Shown: positions 18,255 through 27,096 of the stretch, piece after piece
Layout: every line of letters begins with the position of its first letter
Numbering within the stretch: position 1 is the first letter of the stretch
Origin: Nostoc sp. CHAB 5844
Lineage (GTDB): Bacteria; Cyanobacteriota; Cyanobacteriia; Cyanobacteriales; Nostocaceae
NCBI RefSeq assembly: GCF_020829595.1
Contig: NZ_JAIVFW010000010.1
Span: 62,001-126,000 of the forward strand
DNA: 64,000 bases
Reading direction: 5' to 3'
The notes under the pieces: model-generated
What the model was told of the DNA's origin: nothing
Database searches by the model: none
Seen by the model: the letters and a program-made list of their open reading frames with translations, nothing else
Made by a program: the position numbers and the translations under genes

Positions 18255-19349
18255 ATGTTTTATTTTGGCATTGAGCATGAAGTTGCGTTCTTGAACCAAG
18301 AAGGAAAGTTTGCCGATTTTACTCACACTAAGTTTGCAGACTTTGCTCAAATTGTAGAAAGATTACCTACCTACCCCAGCGACTATCCTCAACTACGTGT
18401 AGGTGACGCTGGTATTAAAAAGAAGAGATGGTATGTCGAAGGGTTTGAAAGATTTGCTGATTCTGATAAACCAATTGATTGTTTAGCTAAAGGTATTGAA
18501 ATTAGAACAACCATACATCCTGATATTCAAGGTGCAGTTAAAGAATTATCAGAAAGTTTTCATTTACTGCGCGAGGTGGCGGCTAGTTTTGGTTACTCAC
18601 CAGTTTTAGCAAGTTTTAACCCTTACAAAACTGTTTTTGAACCACAACCGCCATTAAACGATTTTGAAATTAAACAACTACAAGCTTATCCTGACGAACA
18701 AACTGCCAATATTTACATGGTCAGTTACGGGCCTGATTTAAATATTTCTGTAACAGACATGTCTACAGAACGCTTAATTGATATTGGGCAAAAATTAACT
18801 TATTACAGTCCCTATATTGTCCCTTTTACTTATAGTTCTCCTTTTTACAATGGGAGTTTATGGGAAGGGCTTTCTGTCAGAACTTTTATCAGAACAGGAA
18901 AACGTTCAGCAACACTAGTTTTTGTTGAAAAGCAAGCAGAATTAATTCACAGTGTCCCATCATTAACAAAAGTCGCCCGCATTCCAGCAGAAATTGGACG
19001 CATCGAATTTAAAGCTTTTGATAGTTGTGATGATTTTAATATTTATGCCGCCTTACTAGCATTATTAAAAGGTTTGATATTAGATGCAACTCTACAAGGT
19101 AGACTTACAATACCTGACGCAGCTTCGCACAAAATTTCTGCTAAAGAAGGCTTTGATAATGAAGATATTTTTGGCTTTAGTAAAAATATTTTACAAGCCT
19201 CTGAAGTCGCTCTTAACAATGACCCAGATGTTAAGTTACTAACCCCATTAAAAATAATGTTAGAACAGCGAAAAAGCAAATCACATGAATTAATCGAAAT
19301 ATTTCAACGGGTAGGTTCAATAGAAGAAGTGCTACGACAAACTTATTGA
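18255..19349 (+). CDS. GCS2-type glutamate-cysteine ligase-like enzyme
   Basis: Opens with MFYFGIEHEVAFLNQEG, the FGIExE-type ATP-grasp-like motif of the glutamate-cysteine ligase/glutamine synthetase fold, and continues with IEIRTTIHPDI (a metal- or ATP-binding E-x-R) and IGRIEFKAFDSCDDFNIYAALLALLKGLILDA near the C-terminus. This places it with carboxylate-amine ligases that join an amino acid to a carboxylate using ATP. The substrate is not clear: it is shorter than the cyanobacterial GshA I know and may not make gamma-glutamylcysteine. The ATG at 18255 is taken in preference to the GTG one codon earlier. Single gene. Confidence 0.7.
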   Translation: MFYFGIEHEVAFLNQEGKFADFTHTKFADFAQIVERLPTYPSDYPQLRVGDAGIKKKRWYVEGFERFADSDKPIDCLAKGIEIRTTIHPDIQGAVKELSESFHLLREVAASFGYSPVLASFNPYKTVFEPQPPLNDFEIKQLQAYPDEQTANIYMVSYGPDLNISVTDMSTERLIDIGQKLTYYSPYIVPFTYSSPFYNGSLWEGLSVRTFIRTGKRSATLVFVEKQAELIHSVPSLTKVARIPAEIGRIEFKAFDSCDDFNIYAALLALLKGLILDATLQGRLTIPDAASHKISAKEGFDNEDIFGFSKNILQASEVALNNDPDVKLLTPLKIMLEQRKSKSHELIEIFQRVGSIEEVLRQTY

Positions 19350-19558
19350 GCTTAAAAAATTAGCAAACATAGCATTCATCTTTAATTTTTGAACAATTAG
19401 GGGCAAATTTAAGCCCCATAACTCTTGTAGTGTGTACATCAAGAAAAACGCATCTTATTAGGTACAGTTGGCTACATGAGACAAAGCAAAAGATGAACCT
19501 GCTTACTATCAACTTTTTGTCCGCACTAGATGAGTTAGAAGCCCATCTCACAAGAAAT

Positions 19559-20413
19559 TCATAACAGTCTATACAAAGGTGTCAACCAATAAGTAATTCC
19601 TTGAATTACTTGATTTTTAAAACCTAACTTAGGCAGATCTTCTGCTGATACACCTAAATAAGTCCAGTGCGGTACATCTTTAACTACAGTTTGAAACCAA
19701 CCATTTTGATTCAGAATCTGTCTTTGCTTCGCATTAAATACACCTAAATCAATAGCTAATCCCCAAAGATGCTGCGATGTTCCTGGAGGTGCAACTACAC
19801 CAAGGATTGCAGTTTCTTTACCTTGTTTGACTTTTTCTAAAGTTTTATTATTAGCATATTTATGCCAAAATCTTAAATTTGTGGCAAAACTGCGTGTACA
19901 ATCACTAGCACCATATCCTGATTTCAGAGGAATATTGAACTGTAATCTTGCTTTGTTTAAAGCCTCTGCTGCTGATTTTTGTAAATAACAATCATTGGTA
20001 TTAACAACTTTTTCTAGCTGGAGTTGTGACTGGAATTCTTTAGTATCTTCTTCATTATTGAAAATCAATTTTGGTGGTAATTTAACATTATCTGCTGGAT
20101 TGATAAACGCTGCACCGTAGGAACGTAACAAAGTATATTCATAACTTCCCGGTTCGGGCATTACTTTTAAGTTCTGCATAATTGCAGCCACAAAACGCTC
20201 TTGCTCACTTAAAGGTTGACTAGAAACAGGTGAAGGCAAGCTTGGTTCTTGAGCGTTAGCAGTACAGCCCGACACTTCTAATACTAAACATGGATTTGTT
20301 GTAGGCGCATTAGTAACTGTTTGATAACGTTGGATACTGTTACTAGCTACCAATGCTAAACAAATAAAAATAGCCGTAAAGATAAATTTTGCTTTTTTAA
20401 TTATACGCTTCAT
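19559..20413 (-). CDS. M15B D-alanyl-D-alanine carboxypeptidase (VanY-like)
   Basis: An exported peptidoglycan peptidase. An N-terminal signal/anchor (AKFIFTAIFICLALVASNSI) is followed by a linker rich in Pro/Ser and the catalytic domain. That domain carries SQHLWGLAIDLGVF, the SxHxxGxAxD motif holding two zinc ligands, and VPHWTYLGV, with the third ligand in the HW motif. The SGYGASDCTRSF segment fits the substrate-binding SGYRS region. These residues are intact, so it should trim D-Ala from stem peptides or act as an L,D/D,D-peptidase. It is convergent with the ligase gene; nothing in the context points to glycopeptide resistance. Confidence 0.85.
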   Translation of the reverse strand: MKRIIKKAKFIFTAIFICLALVASNSIQRYQTVTNAPTTNPCLVLEVSGCTANAQEPSLPSPVSSQPLSEQERFVAAIMQNLKVMPEPGSYEYTLLRSYGAAFINPADNVKLPPKLIFNNEEDTKEFQSQLQLEKVVNTNDCYLQKSAAEALNKARLQFNIPLKSGYGASDCTRSFATNLRFWHKYANNKTLEKVKQGKETAILGVVAPPGTSQHLWGLAIDLGVFNAKQRQILNQNGWFQTVVKDVPHWTYLGVSAEDLPKLGFKNQVIQGITYWLTPLYRLL

Positions 20414-20674
20414 TAATTGCTTAAAATATTAAATATATTCAATTAGTATAGCCAGCAGAAATCCTGTAAAAAAGTCGCAATTGAGACATAAAAGCTACGA
20501 TAAACTAAATTTGTTTCTCGAAACTTAGTTAATAATTATAATTTCTAAAATTTAGAATTTCACTACTACTATATGACTAGTTCTTTTGATAGCTTTTTTA
20601 TTAACAAGGCGCATCCTTGAAAGCACTGGATCAGCTAAAATATCAATGAATCATTAGCTTGCTGTTGTATAAGT

Positions 20675-22597
20675 ATGACCATGCACAATTGTGTTGAATT
20701 CCAAGACGCTTATGATGTCATTGTCGTCGGTGCAGGTCACTCCGGTTGCGAAGCTGCCCTGGCCGCTGCCCGTCTTGGTTGTCGGACTTTGCTACTAACA
20801 CTTAATTTGGATAAAATCGCTTGGCAACCTTGTAACCCAGCAGTAGGCGGCCCAGCTAAATCTCAGTTAACCCACGAGGTAGATGCCCTCGGTGGGGAAA
20901 TTGGCAAAATGGCAGACCGCACATATTTGCAAAAGCGCATTCTCAATTCTTCACGGGGACCAGCGGTGTGGGCATTACGCGCCCAAACAGACAAGCGCGA
21001 ATATGCTGCCGTCATGAAAGCTATTGTCGAAAACCAAGAAAACTTGACCATCCGGGAAGGGATGGTGACAGATTTAGTTTTGGGCGCTAATGATGAAGTT
21101 GTCGGCGTGGAAACTTATTTTGGCGTGGCATTTCAATGTAAAACAGTAATTTTGACTACTGGCACTTTCTTAGGTGGCAAGATTTGGGTTGGTAACAAAT
21201 CAATGGCTGCCGGACGCGCGGGAGAATTTGCGGCTGAGGGTTTGACAGAAACTTTAAATCGCTTGGGGTTTGAAAGCGGCAGGCTGAAAACTGGGACACC
21301 TGCACGGGTAGATAAGCGATCGGTTAACTACAGTAAAATGGAAATCCAGCCTGGAGATGCGGAAGTTCGTTGGTTTAGTTTTGACCCAGATGAGTGGGTA
21401 GAACGGGAACAAATGCCTTGTTATATGACCCGCACCACCCCTGAAACCCACCGCTTGATTCAAGAAAATTTACACTTATCACCTGTTTATGGTGGTTGGG
21501 TGGATGCGAAAGGCCCGCGTTACTGTCCCAGTATTGAAGATAAGATTGTGCGCTTTGTTGACAAGGAAAGCCACCAAATCTTTATTGAACCAGAAGGGCG
21601 AGATATTCCTGAACTATATATTCAAGGTTTTTCGACTGGGTTGCCAGAAAATTTGCAACTGCAAATGCTGCGGAGTCTCCCTGGTTTGGAAAACTGTGTG
21701 ATGCTGCGTCCGGCGTATGCTGTGGAGTACGATTATTTACCAGCAACTCAGTGTTATACCACAATGATGACGAAGAAGATTGCTGGATTATTTTGTGCAG
21801 GACAAATTAACGGTACAACAGGCTATGAAGAAGCAGCAGCCCAAGGAATTGTCGCTGGAATTAACGCGGCACGGTTTGTTCGATCTCAGGAAATGATTGT
21901 GTTTCCGCGTGAGCAAAGTTACATCGGTACGCTGATGGATGATTTGTGTACGAAAGACTTGAGAGAACCTTACCGAATGCTTACCAGTCGGTCTGAGTAT
22001 CGCTTGCTGTTGCGTTCTGATAATGCTGACCAACGTCTAACACCTTTGGGACGGAAAATTGGCTTAATTGACGATCGCCGTTGGGATTTATTCACCAACA
22101 AACAAGCCCAAATTACTGCGGAAAAAGAAAGATTATACACCACCCGCATCAAAGAACATGATGACATCGGACAGGCGATCGCAGCTGATACTCAACAAGC
22201 AATCAAAGGTTCCATTACCCTAGCTGACTTACTGCGGCGACCAGGATTTCATTATGTAGACCTGGAGAGATACAGTTTAAACAATCCCAGCCTTACATCA
22301 GCCGAAAAAGAAGGTGCAGAAATTGACATCAAATACTCTGGCTATCTCGCTAGACAACAAAATCAGATTGAACAAATCGCTCGTCAAGCACACCGCCAGC
22401 TACCTGCGGATTTAGATTATGCCAAAATTGATACTCTTTCTAAAGAAGCACGGGAAAAATTAACTAAGGTAAAACCACTGACAATCGGCCAAGCTGCTCG
22501 TATTGGAGGTGTAAATCCTGCGGATATTAACGCATTGTTAATATTTTTGGAATTGCGTAAAACAAAGAACCAGAAAGACTTTCCGGCGTTAATGTAA
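20675..22597 (+). CDS. mnmG: tRNA uridine-5-carboxymethylaminomethyl modification enzyme MnmG (GidA)
   Basis: FAD enzyme that, with MnmE, builds the carboxymethylaminomethyl group on the wobble uridine of several tRNAs. The FAD-binding motif [21 protein letters not shown] sits at about residues 14-34. Family signatures follow: [42 protein letters not shown] (with [12 protein letters not shown] the most diagnostic), and a C-terminal helical domain binding tRNA and MnmE ([20 protein letters not shown]). At 640 residues it is full length. The ATG at 20675 starts 14 residues before the fold. It stands alone. Confidence 0.97.
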   Translation: MTMHNCVEFQDAYDVIVVGAGHSGCEAALAAARLGCRTLLLTLNLDKIAWQPCNPAVGGPAKSQLTHEVDALGGEIGKMADRTYLQKRILNSSRGPAVWALRAQTDKREYAAVMKAIVENQENLTIREGMVTDLVLGANDEVVGVETYFGVAFQCKTVILTTGTFLGGKIWVGNKSMAAGRAGEFAAEGLTETLNRLGFESGRLKTGTPARVDKRSVNYSKMEIQPGDAEVRWFSFDPDEWVEREQMPCYMTRTTPETHRLIQENLHLSPVYGGWVDAKGPRYCPSIEDKIVRFVDKESHQIFIEPEGRDIPELYIQGFSTGLPENLQLQMLRSLPGLENCVMLRPAYAVEYDYLPATQCYTTMMTKKIAGLFCAGQINGTTGYEEAAAQGIVAGINAARFVRSQEMIVFPREQSYIGTLMDDLCTKDLREPYRMLTSRSEYRLLLRSDNADQRLTPLGRKIGLIDDRRWDLFTNKQAQITAEKERLYTTRIKEHDDIGQAIAADTQQAIKGSITLADLLRRPGFHYVDLERYSLNNPSLTSAEKEGAEIDIKYSGYLARQQNQIEQIARQAHRQLPADLDYAKIDTLSKEAREKLTKVKPLTIGQAARIGGVNPADINALLIFLELRKTKNQKDFPALM

Positions 22598-22822
22598 CTT
22601 AAAGTTTTAACAAAGGTGAGTATAGTAGAAAGTAGGAGATTGGTATGAACGATGACACGAATTCATAACTGGCATCACTAGCCATCTCCAGACTACAGTT
22701 GAATTTAATACCACATAAAAATAAACGCGTCAAGTTTAGGCTGGCAGTTCGATATTTTTGCAAAACCCTGATTTCCAGGCATTAAAAGCATTATTTAATC
22801 CTGGCAAACAAAACCTCAAATC

Positions 22823-24184
22823 ATGCCTATGTTACAAGAATTCAACACCCATCTCATCGTTCCGGAACCATCAGAAGATTTAATTGCCAACGAACCGTGG
22901 TCGATAGAAATCTATGCTGATGGCTTGATGGATGATCTGTTTGCCGATATTGACGATATTTTGGATGGCAGTGGCACTCTATCTTCCTATACTGTGAGGT
23001 ATGGTGGTCGCATACCACAGCGTTCTAGAGAAGAAATATCTGCAAACGATTGGTATTACTCAGACTACGAACTGCAAACACTGAATCTACCGCAGATTGT
23101 CTTACCAAACACGCTGAACCGAACTGTACAAGGCGTTCCTCAAGTGAGAAATCCAGATACGAGTACAGTTGTGGTTGATACTCCGGCAATGTCTTCCCAA
23201 ATCAGAAGACCTAGAAAAATCAGACGTGCTTTCAGCAAGCTGGTGATTTTGGGAACAGCTATTGGTATTGCGATCGCTGGTACGATTTACCTATTACGAT
23301 CCGAAGTTCTGGCTTTTCTCACTGCCAAGACCCAGCATAGTTTCTTGGTGTCAGGGGCGCAAATACCTACACGCGCAGATGTTGAAGCCGATTTAGCTGA
23401 CTATATGCTGGGGTCGTTAGCAATCATCGATCAGCAAGGAACAACAAGGGGTCACAAATCTTTTCGTACTGGAATCAGTAGCAGGATAACTTCTAATCCT
23501 ACTGCGATCGCCTACGCTAGTAGTTCACCAATCGGTAGTTTACCATCTCCTCTAACTGCCAACAATACAACACCTACCCCTAACCGTTCTGCAAGCAACG
23601 TTGTCGAACGCATCTATATTCCTGTTTATCAAGCGCCATCACCTATGCGCTACGGGCTACCACGGATTCCCGGTACGCCTTTACCTCTGCCACCAATAGC
23701 CAATGCAAAACAGACAACTCAGCCTAATGCTGTAAAAACTGCTTTAAGTACTGTCAAGCAACCTGCTAAACCTGTTAGTGTCAATATGTTGGCGGCTGCT
23801 GTGCGTACAGACCTCAAACCTGTGGCTGTGCGTACTGCGCCTATTACTGTACGGCAATCTGCAAGTCCGATTCCAGCATTACCAGTTGCGCCACTGCGTA
23901 CTGCACCATCCCAAGTAGCCAGCTTAGTTTCAGCACCAACAACCACTCAACAGGTATTTTTAGCATCGAACCCTCAACCTGCTCCCAGTCATACCTTAGA
24001 AGGATTGCTGGAGTTAGGCAATAAATCTGCGGCTTTATTTCAAGTTGATGGTGTGACTCGCCGCATCAATGTCGGAGAAACTATCGGTAGTAGTGGCTGG
24101 ACATTAGTAGAAGTCAATAACGGGGAAGCAATTGTTCGCCGTAACGGTGAAGTCCGCTCTATTTACACAGGACAGAAGTTGTAA
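22823..24184 (+). CDS. Single-pass membrane protein with GspC/PilP-like C-terminal domain
   Basis: 453 residues in three parts. The first ~135 are acidic and cytosolic, followed by a basic stretch (IRRPRKIRRAFSK) and one membrane helix (LVILGTAIGIAIAGTIYLL). A long low-complexity region rich in Pro, Thr, Ser, Val and Ala spans roughly residues 210-390. The C-terminal ~60 residues form a small beta domain: LEGLLELGNKSAALFQVDGVTRRINVGETIGSSGWTLVEVNNGEAIVRRNGEVRSIYTGQ. That pattern (a GLL-LG---A-F-V-G-----V-GE-I--SGW-L repeat) is like the homology region of GspC and PilP, which link inner-membrane machinery to an outer-membrane secretin. A role in type IV pilus or secretion is inference; no pilus gene lies nearby. 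Confidence 0.6.
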   Translation: MPMLQEFNTHLIVPEPSEDLIANEPWSIEIYADGLMDDLFADIDDILDGSGTLSSYTVRYGGRIPQRSREEISANDWYYSDYELQTLNLPQIVLPNTLNRTVQGVPQVRNPDTSTVVVDTPAMSSQIRRPRKIRRAFSKLVILGTAIGIAIAGTIYLLRSEVLAFLTAKTQHSFLVSGAQIPTRADVEADLADYMLGSLAIIDQQGTTRGHKSFRTGISSRITSNPTAIAYASSSPIGSLPSPLTANNTTPTPNRSASNVVERIYIPVYQAPSPMRYGLPRIPGTPLPLPPIANAKQTTQPNAVKTALSTVKQPAKPVSVNMLAAAVRTDLKPVAVRTAPITVRQSASPIPALPVAPLRTAPSQVASLVSAPTTTQQVFLASNPQPAPSHTLEGLLELGNKSAALFQVDGVTRRINVGETIGSSGWTLVEVNNGEAIVRRNGEVRSIYTGQKL

Positions 24185-24352
24185 TCAGTTAGCGGTTTTT
24201 ACTTTTAAAGCCAAATTCGTTGACTAACAAATATAACAATTAAAGACTGACTAAAAAACTGATAAATATCAGAGTAGCTTGTAGCTTTAATCTACTCTAA
24301 TTTAGACATGGCAGTACTGCGCTATGTTTTATTTAACATCGTTGTTCAAAAC

Positions 24353-24380
24353 AACCTGCTTATGCAGGTTTCTTACTTTA
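24353..24380 (+). terminator. Possible terminator after the 22823 gene
   Basis: Seven-base stem AACCTGC/GCAGGTT, four-base loop, then a T-rich but interrupted tract. It lies 170 bases past the stop, so assignment is weak. Confidence 0.4.
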
Positions 24381-24453
24381 TGTAATACTGCTTAGATAGT
24401 ATAACACACTTTTTTTGCTTATCTAGTAATATTACCGGAATATATTTTTGATG

Positions 24454-24478
24454 TTATGAGGGGTCGCACCCCTCATAA
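24454..24478. terminator. 11-bp perfect hairpin between convergent genes
   Basis: TTATGAGGGGT-CGC-ACCCCTCATAA is perfectly self-complementary with a three-base loop. Placed between converging genes it may act as a bidirectional terminator, or be a dispersed palindrome. No long T run follows on either side. Confidence 0.5.
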
Positions 24479-24530
24479 TTACGGTAATACTCGACAACTT
24501 TTTTACCCAACAGAAAATTCATCTTCAGAT

Positions 24531-25226
24531 TCAGCAATGCCGAAAAAGTGAACCATTGCCTTTACGCCGAATCTTTCTTTTAATTCGTAAACCGATTCCA
24601 ATTACAGCCAAACCCATGAAGGTTATGCTGGCTTTTGGTTCAGGAACTGACTGAGGAGTTTGTAAGTTAAAGTTCAGTTTAGCCAAGCCTTGAGAAGGAG
24701 TTCCCGGTGGACTGAGTATGTCCTCCTCAGTAAAAGTTATTGTGCCTGTGACATTCTTAAATAAGCCTGTACCACCAGAAATAGTTATAGTACCACCACC
24801 CCTAATAGTACCTTCGGCAAAATTAATTTCAGCACTGTCACTTGCTGTGCCGAATAACTCATTGGCACCACCATAATACCTATCAGAAAGTATTGGTTCT
24901 TTATCTAAGCCAAATACTCTAGGATCTGAATTAAAGGTATATCGGTTGATAGCTGGATTTTCAATAGGATTAAGCTTACCGTAGGTATTGCTAATAAAGA
25001 AATTTAAACCATACGTAACAGGTTCTACACTTTCACCTATAATGGTTGCTCTGACAATACCTAAGTCTGGTTTAAAGTTTGGATCAATGGTTACTGAAGT
25101 AGTGTAGTCAGCACTAAATATATAAGAATTGTATGCACTCTGTGCTTTGACACTTTGCACGTTCGACCCTACGCTGGCTATGGTTAAAGCTACAGGAACC
25201 AGCCAGTTGATTTTTGAATCAAACAT
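24531..25226 (-). CDS. PEP-CTERM sorting-domain protein
   Basis: 231 residues with a signal peptide (NWLVPVALTIASVGSNVQSVKAQ) and a C-terminal sorting signal: VPEPKAS, a hydrophobic stretch (ITFMGLAVIGIGL) and a strongly basic tail (RIKRKIRRKG). The mature part is beta-rich, with GTIRGGGTITISGGTGLFKNVTGTITFTEED, a pattern seen in extracellular proteins but not linked to a catalytic activity. It would be exported and processed by an exosortase, as for the protein at the left edge. It stands alone, with a long AT-rich upstream region. Confidence 0.85.
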   Translation of the reverse strand: MFDSKINWLVPVALTIASVGSNVQSVKAQSAYNSYIFSADYTTSVTIDPNFKPDLGIVRATIIGESVEPVTYGLNFFISNTYGKLNPIENPAINRYTFNSDPRVFGLDKEPILSDRYYGGANELFGTASDSAEINFAEGTIRGGGTITISGGTGLFKNVTGTITFTEEDILSPPGTPSQGLAKLNFNLQTPQSVPEPKASITFMGLAVIGIGLRIKRKIRRKGNGSLFRHC

Positions 25227-25760
25227 AATTTTTTTCGCCTGGTAAGCAACTAGAATAAAATTTCACTAATTAGATAAGTTTTAATTACCTAATTAGTAAA
25301 AACAAGATTTAAAAACTGTTACAAATTATCTTAAATTTACTGTTCTACTATTTCAATTATTTATTATTTGCTATTAAATGAATTATTTTTAGATCATTCC
25401 TATATATTAGGTAATACAGTAGTCATATTTGATGTATGAAATTGCTTGTAAGAATAAGAAACAGGTAATTTAATGGCTAATACAGCACGGCGTAAATAAC
25501 GCTCTTTAGTCACTCTCGCTAGATAAAAATCCCAAACCCTTATTTTTACAGACTTTCATAAATTTAGGCGGAGGTTGGGGAGCCACTGTCTCCCCAACAA
25601 ACATTTATTTTTCTCTCACCAGAGTTATAGAAAAGGGATAAAGTACTCATTTAAAATAGGCAAAAAGTCTAAAAAATAAGCTTTCTTTCTTTTGCCTTCT
25701 TACAAAGTTAGGCGAAGAGCAACGCCGTGCGGGGGTTCCCCCCGTTGTAGCGACTGGCGT
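25227..25760. other. AT-rich non-coding stretch ending in a dispersed repeat
   Basis: Holds the promoter side of the PEP-CTERM gene, paired CTAATTAG octamers near 25264-25300, the hairpin at 25574-25598, and a GC-rich repeat (25712-25760) whose core GCGGGGGTTCCCCCCGTTGT recurs near 47580. No gene. Confidence 0.5.
25574..25598. repeat. 9-bp stem hairpin
   Basis: GTTGGGGAG (25574-25582) and CTCCCCAAC (25590-25598) pair perfectly around a seven-base loop. It is isolated in the intergenic region. Confidence 0.55.
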
Positions 25761-25980
25761 GAGTTTCATAGAGAATTAAAGCAATTAACTGGTATTGAAT
25801 CATGTCAATGCCGTAAGGGTCGTATTCAAAGAAATCATATTGCCTGCGCTGTTTTAGTCTGGCTTAGACTCAAAAATTTAGCTGATCAAACTCGTCAAAC
25901 AATCTATCAAATCAAGCATGGATTGTTATCAAATTATTTAATTCAACAACTCAAACGTCCGGCTGTTCCCATGTTTATGC
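25761..25980 (+). pseudogene. C-terminal remnant of a DDE transposase
   Basis: In-frame residues EFHRELKQLTGIESCQCRKGRIQRNHIACAVLVWLRLKNLADQ and IYQIKHGLLSNYLIQQLK match, from memory, the C-terminal end of cyanobacterial DDE transposases (IS701/IS4-like group). The catalytic domain is missing, upstream text is a dispersed repeat, and the frame runs on into the pentapeptide-repeat gene. It is a dead insertion-sequence tail. The IS family is uncertain. Confidence 0.6.
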
Positions 25981-26401
25981 TTCAAGCAGTAAAGCTTGAA
26001 AAAGTAAATATTGAACGAACAATTCTTGAAAGAGCGAATCTTCAAGGAGCAAATCTTAAAGAAGCCAATCTTGAAGGAGCGAGACTTAAAGCTGACTTTT
26101 CACGGGATCTGGAAAACCTCTCTCTAAATCTCTCTCCTACAAGGAGAGAGACTTTGAATCTTCCCCCTTCCCGCGTCGGGAAGGGGGCTAGGGGGTTAGG
26201 TTTTTCGTCGGCTTTTCCACATGACGTGAAAAGTCAGGACTTAAAGAAGCCAATCTTAGTAGTGTTAATCTTCAACAAGCTAATCTTCAACAAGCCAATC
26301 TTATCGCTGTGAATCTTAAAGGAGCAAATCTTAAATAGGCTAATCTTGTAGATGCAAATCTTTTAAATGTGAATGTTGATGAGACAAATAATGATTGGTA
26401 A
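25981..26401 (+). pseudogene. Pentapeptide-repeat gene broken by a MITE and a stop codon
   Basis: Codons from about 25990 encode pentapeptide repeats (ANLQG ANLKE ANLEG A-RLK). The repeats stop at 26091 where a 146-base element has inserted. They resume in another frame after it: EANLSSVNLQQANLQQANLIAVNLKGANLK, an in-frame TAG at 26336-26338, then ANLVDANLLNVNVDETNNDW to a stop at 26399-26401. Removing the element and one copy of its target duplication restores one frame across the junction. Pentapeptide-repeat proteins form a right-handed beta helix. This one has lost its own start, since a transposase remnant leads directly into it, and carries an extra nonsense codon. Confidence 0.75.
26083..26246. 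mobile_element. 146-bp MITE with 13-bp inverted ends and 9-bp target duplication
   Basis: The element proper runs from 26092 to 26237. Its ends CTGACTTTTCACG (26092-26104) and CGTGAAAAGTCAG (26225-26237) are perfect inverted copies. It is flanked by the direct repeat GACTTAAAG (26083-26091 and 26238-26246), the target site duplication. The interior is GC-rich and contains internal inverted repeats (CTCTCTCCT...AGGAGAGAG and CCCCCTTCCC...GGGAAGGGGG). It encodes no protein and would need a transposase in trans. Confidence 0.9.
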
Positions 26402-26467
26402 TATTTATAGACTTTATCTTTTGTCAATCATTCATAAATTTCTGACTCTTCGATTACAATAACAACA

Positions 26468-26692
26468 CTATGCCACATAGCGCAAAATTTCGACTTCAGC
26501 ACCTTTATTAACTGCTTCTTCTGCACGTTGTAAAACTTGCTCCGTAACAGCAGAACTTAAATAATATTCGCCGCAATTATTACAAACGTCTGCTGGCACA
26601 CCTTTGAGAATCACAATTGTATCATCCCGCTCTAAGGTTACAGTCACTAGTCCTGGTTGAGTGTCGCCGTGTTTACATATAACGCATTGCAT
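26468..26692 (-). CDS. YgiT-type zinc-finger antitoxin-like protein
   Basis: 74 residues with two zinc-binding cysteine pairs, CVIC (Cys3, Cys6) and CNNC (Cys37, Cys40), then GEYYLSSAVTEQVLQRAEEAVNKGAEVEI. This is the YgiT/MqsA N-terminal zinc domain, here without a full helix-turn-helix. It follows a DUF4258 gene by 13 bases on the same strand, the usual toxin-then-antitoxin order for this pair. It should bind the partner protein; DNA binding is not evident from its sequence. Confidence 0.8.
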   Translation of the reverse strand: MQCVICKHGDTQPGLVTVTLERDDTIVILKGVPADVCNNCGEYYLSSAVTEQVLQRAEEAVNKGAEVEILRYVA

Positions 26693-26705
26693 AAATTCAA
26701 TACCT

Positions 26706-26987
26706 TTATTTTCGTATTCTAAAATTATCTGTCCACAAATTTGAATCAGGAATATAAGCTGTAACTACATAGCCAGTATTACTAAGTTCATCATAAGAAA
26801 AAACAACATGAATCGGCTTACTGTTAACAAAATCCAGAATTAGATAGCTAGGAAAAGGTGTATCGTTTGGGTTTTCTTCTATTACTTCTCCATAGTTAAT
26901 AACCTGTTGTACTTGTTGTTGACTAATGCGGCGAAAAAACATCTGTTGGATTGCATGACGCGAAAAAACTAAATTTTGACAATACAC
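26706..26987 (-). CDS. DUF4258 toxin-like protein
   Basis: 93 residues containing FSRHAIQQMFFRRISQQQVQQVINYGEVIEENPNDTPFPSYLILDFVNSKPIHVVFSY and a TAYIPD segment. The SxHAxxxMxxRxIs start and the IHVV-VVTAY pattern define DUF4258, a RelE/BrnT-like small protein found next to YgiT-type zinc proteins. A ribonuclease-type toxin role is the common assumption; no experiment is implied here. It is upstream of, and 13 bases from, its presumed antitoxin, so both should share a promoter. Confidence 0.8.
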   Translation of the reverse strand: MYCQNLVFSRHAIQQMFFRRISQQQVQQVINYGEVIEENPNDTPFPSYLILDFVNSKPIHVVFSYDELSNTGYVVTAYIPDSNLWTDNFRIRK

Positions 26988-27021
26988 AAGTTAAAACCAA
27001 GACAAGTAAGTAATAAATTTA

Positions 27022-27062
27022 GTAGGGTGGGGTGCATTGCGCTACACGACAAAACACCCTAC
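27022..27062. repeat. 41-bp repeat with GTAGGGTG / CACCCTAC ends
   Basis: An eight-base perfect inverted pair flanks 25 bases between the acs stop and the DUF4258 start. The same ends occur at 3695-3760 and 47315-47422. Confidence 0.55.
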
Positions 27063-27096
27063 TGGCTACTCAGCACTTTTAACTACTCAGCACTCT

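Larger units (their letters stand above)
24185..24530. other. Intergenic region between convergent genes, with two hairpins
   Basis: 346 bases between two convergent stop codons. It contains a perfect hairpin at 24353-24370 (AACCTGC-TTAT-GCAGGTT, then TTTCTTACTTTAT) and the stronger palindrome at 24454-24478. Nothing coding. Confidence 0.55.

Noticed and set aside
19360-19551. 63-codon minus-strand open frame between the ligase and VanY genes
   Set aside because: No ribosome site, composition not protein-like, and no motif.
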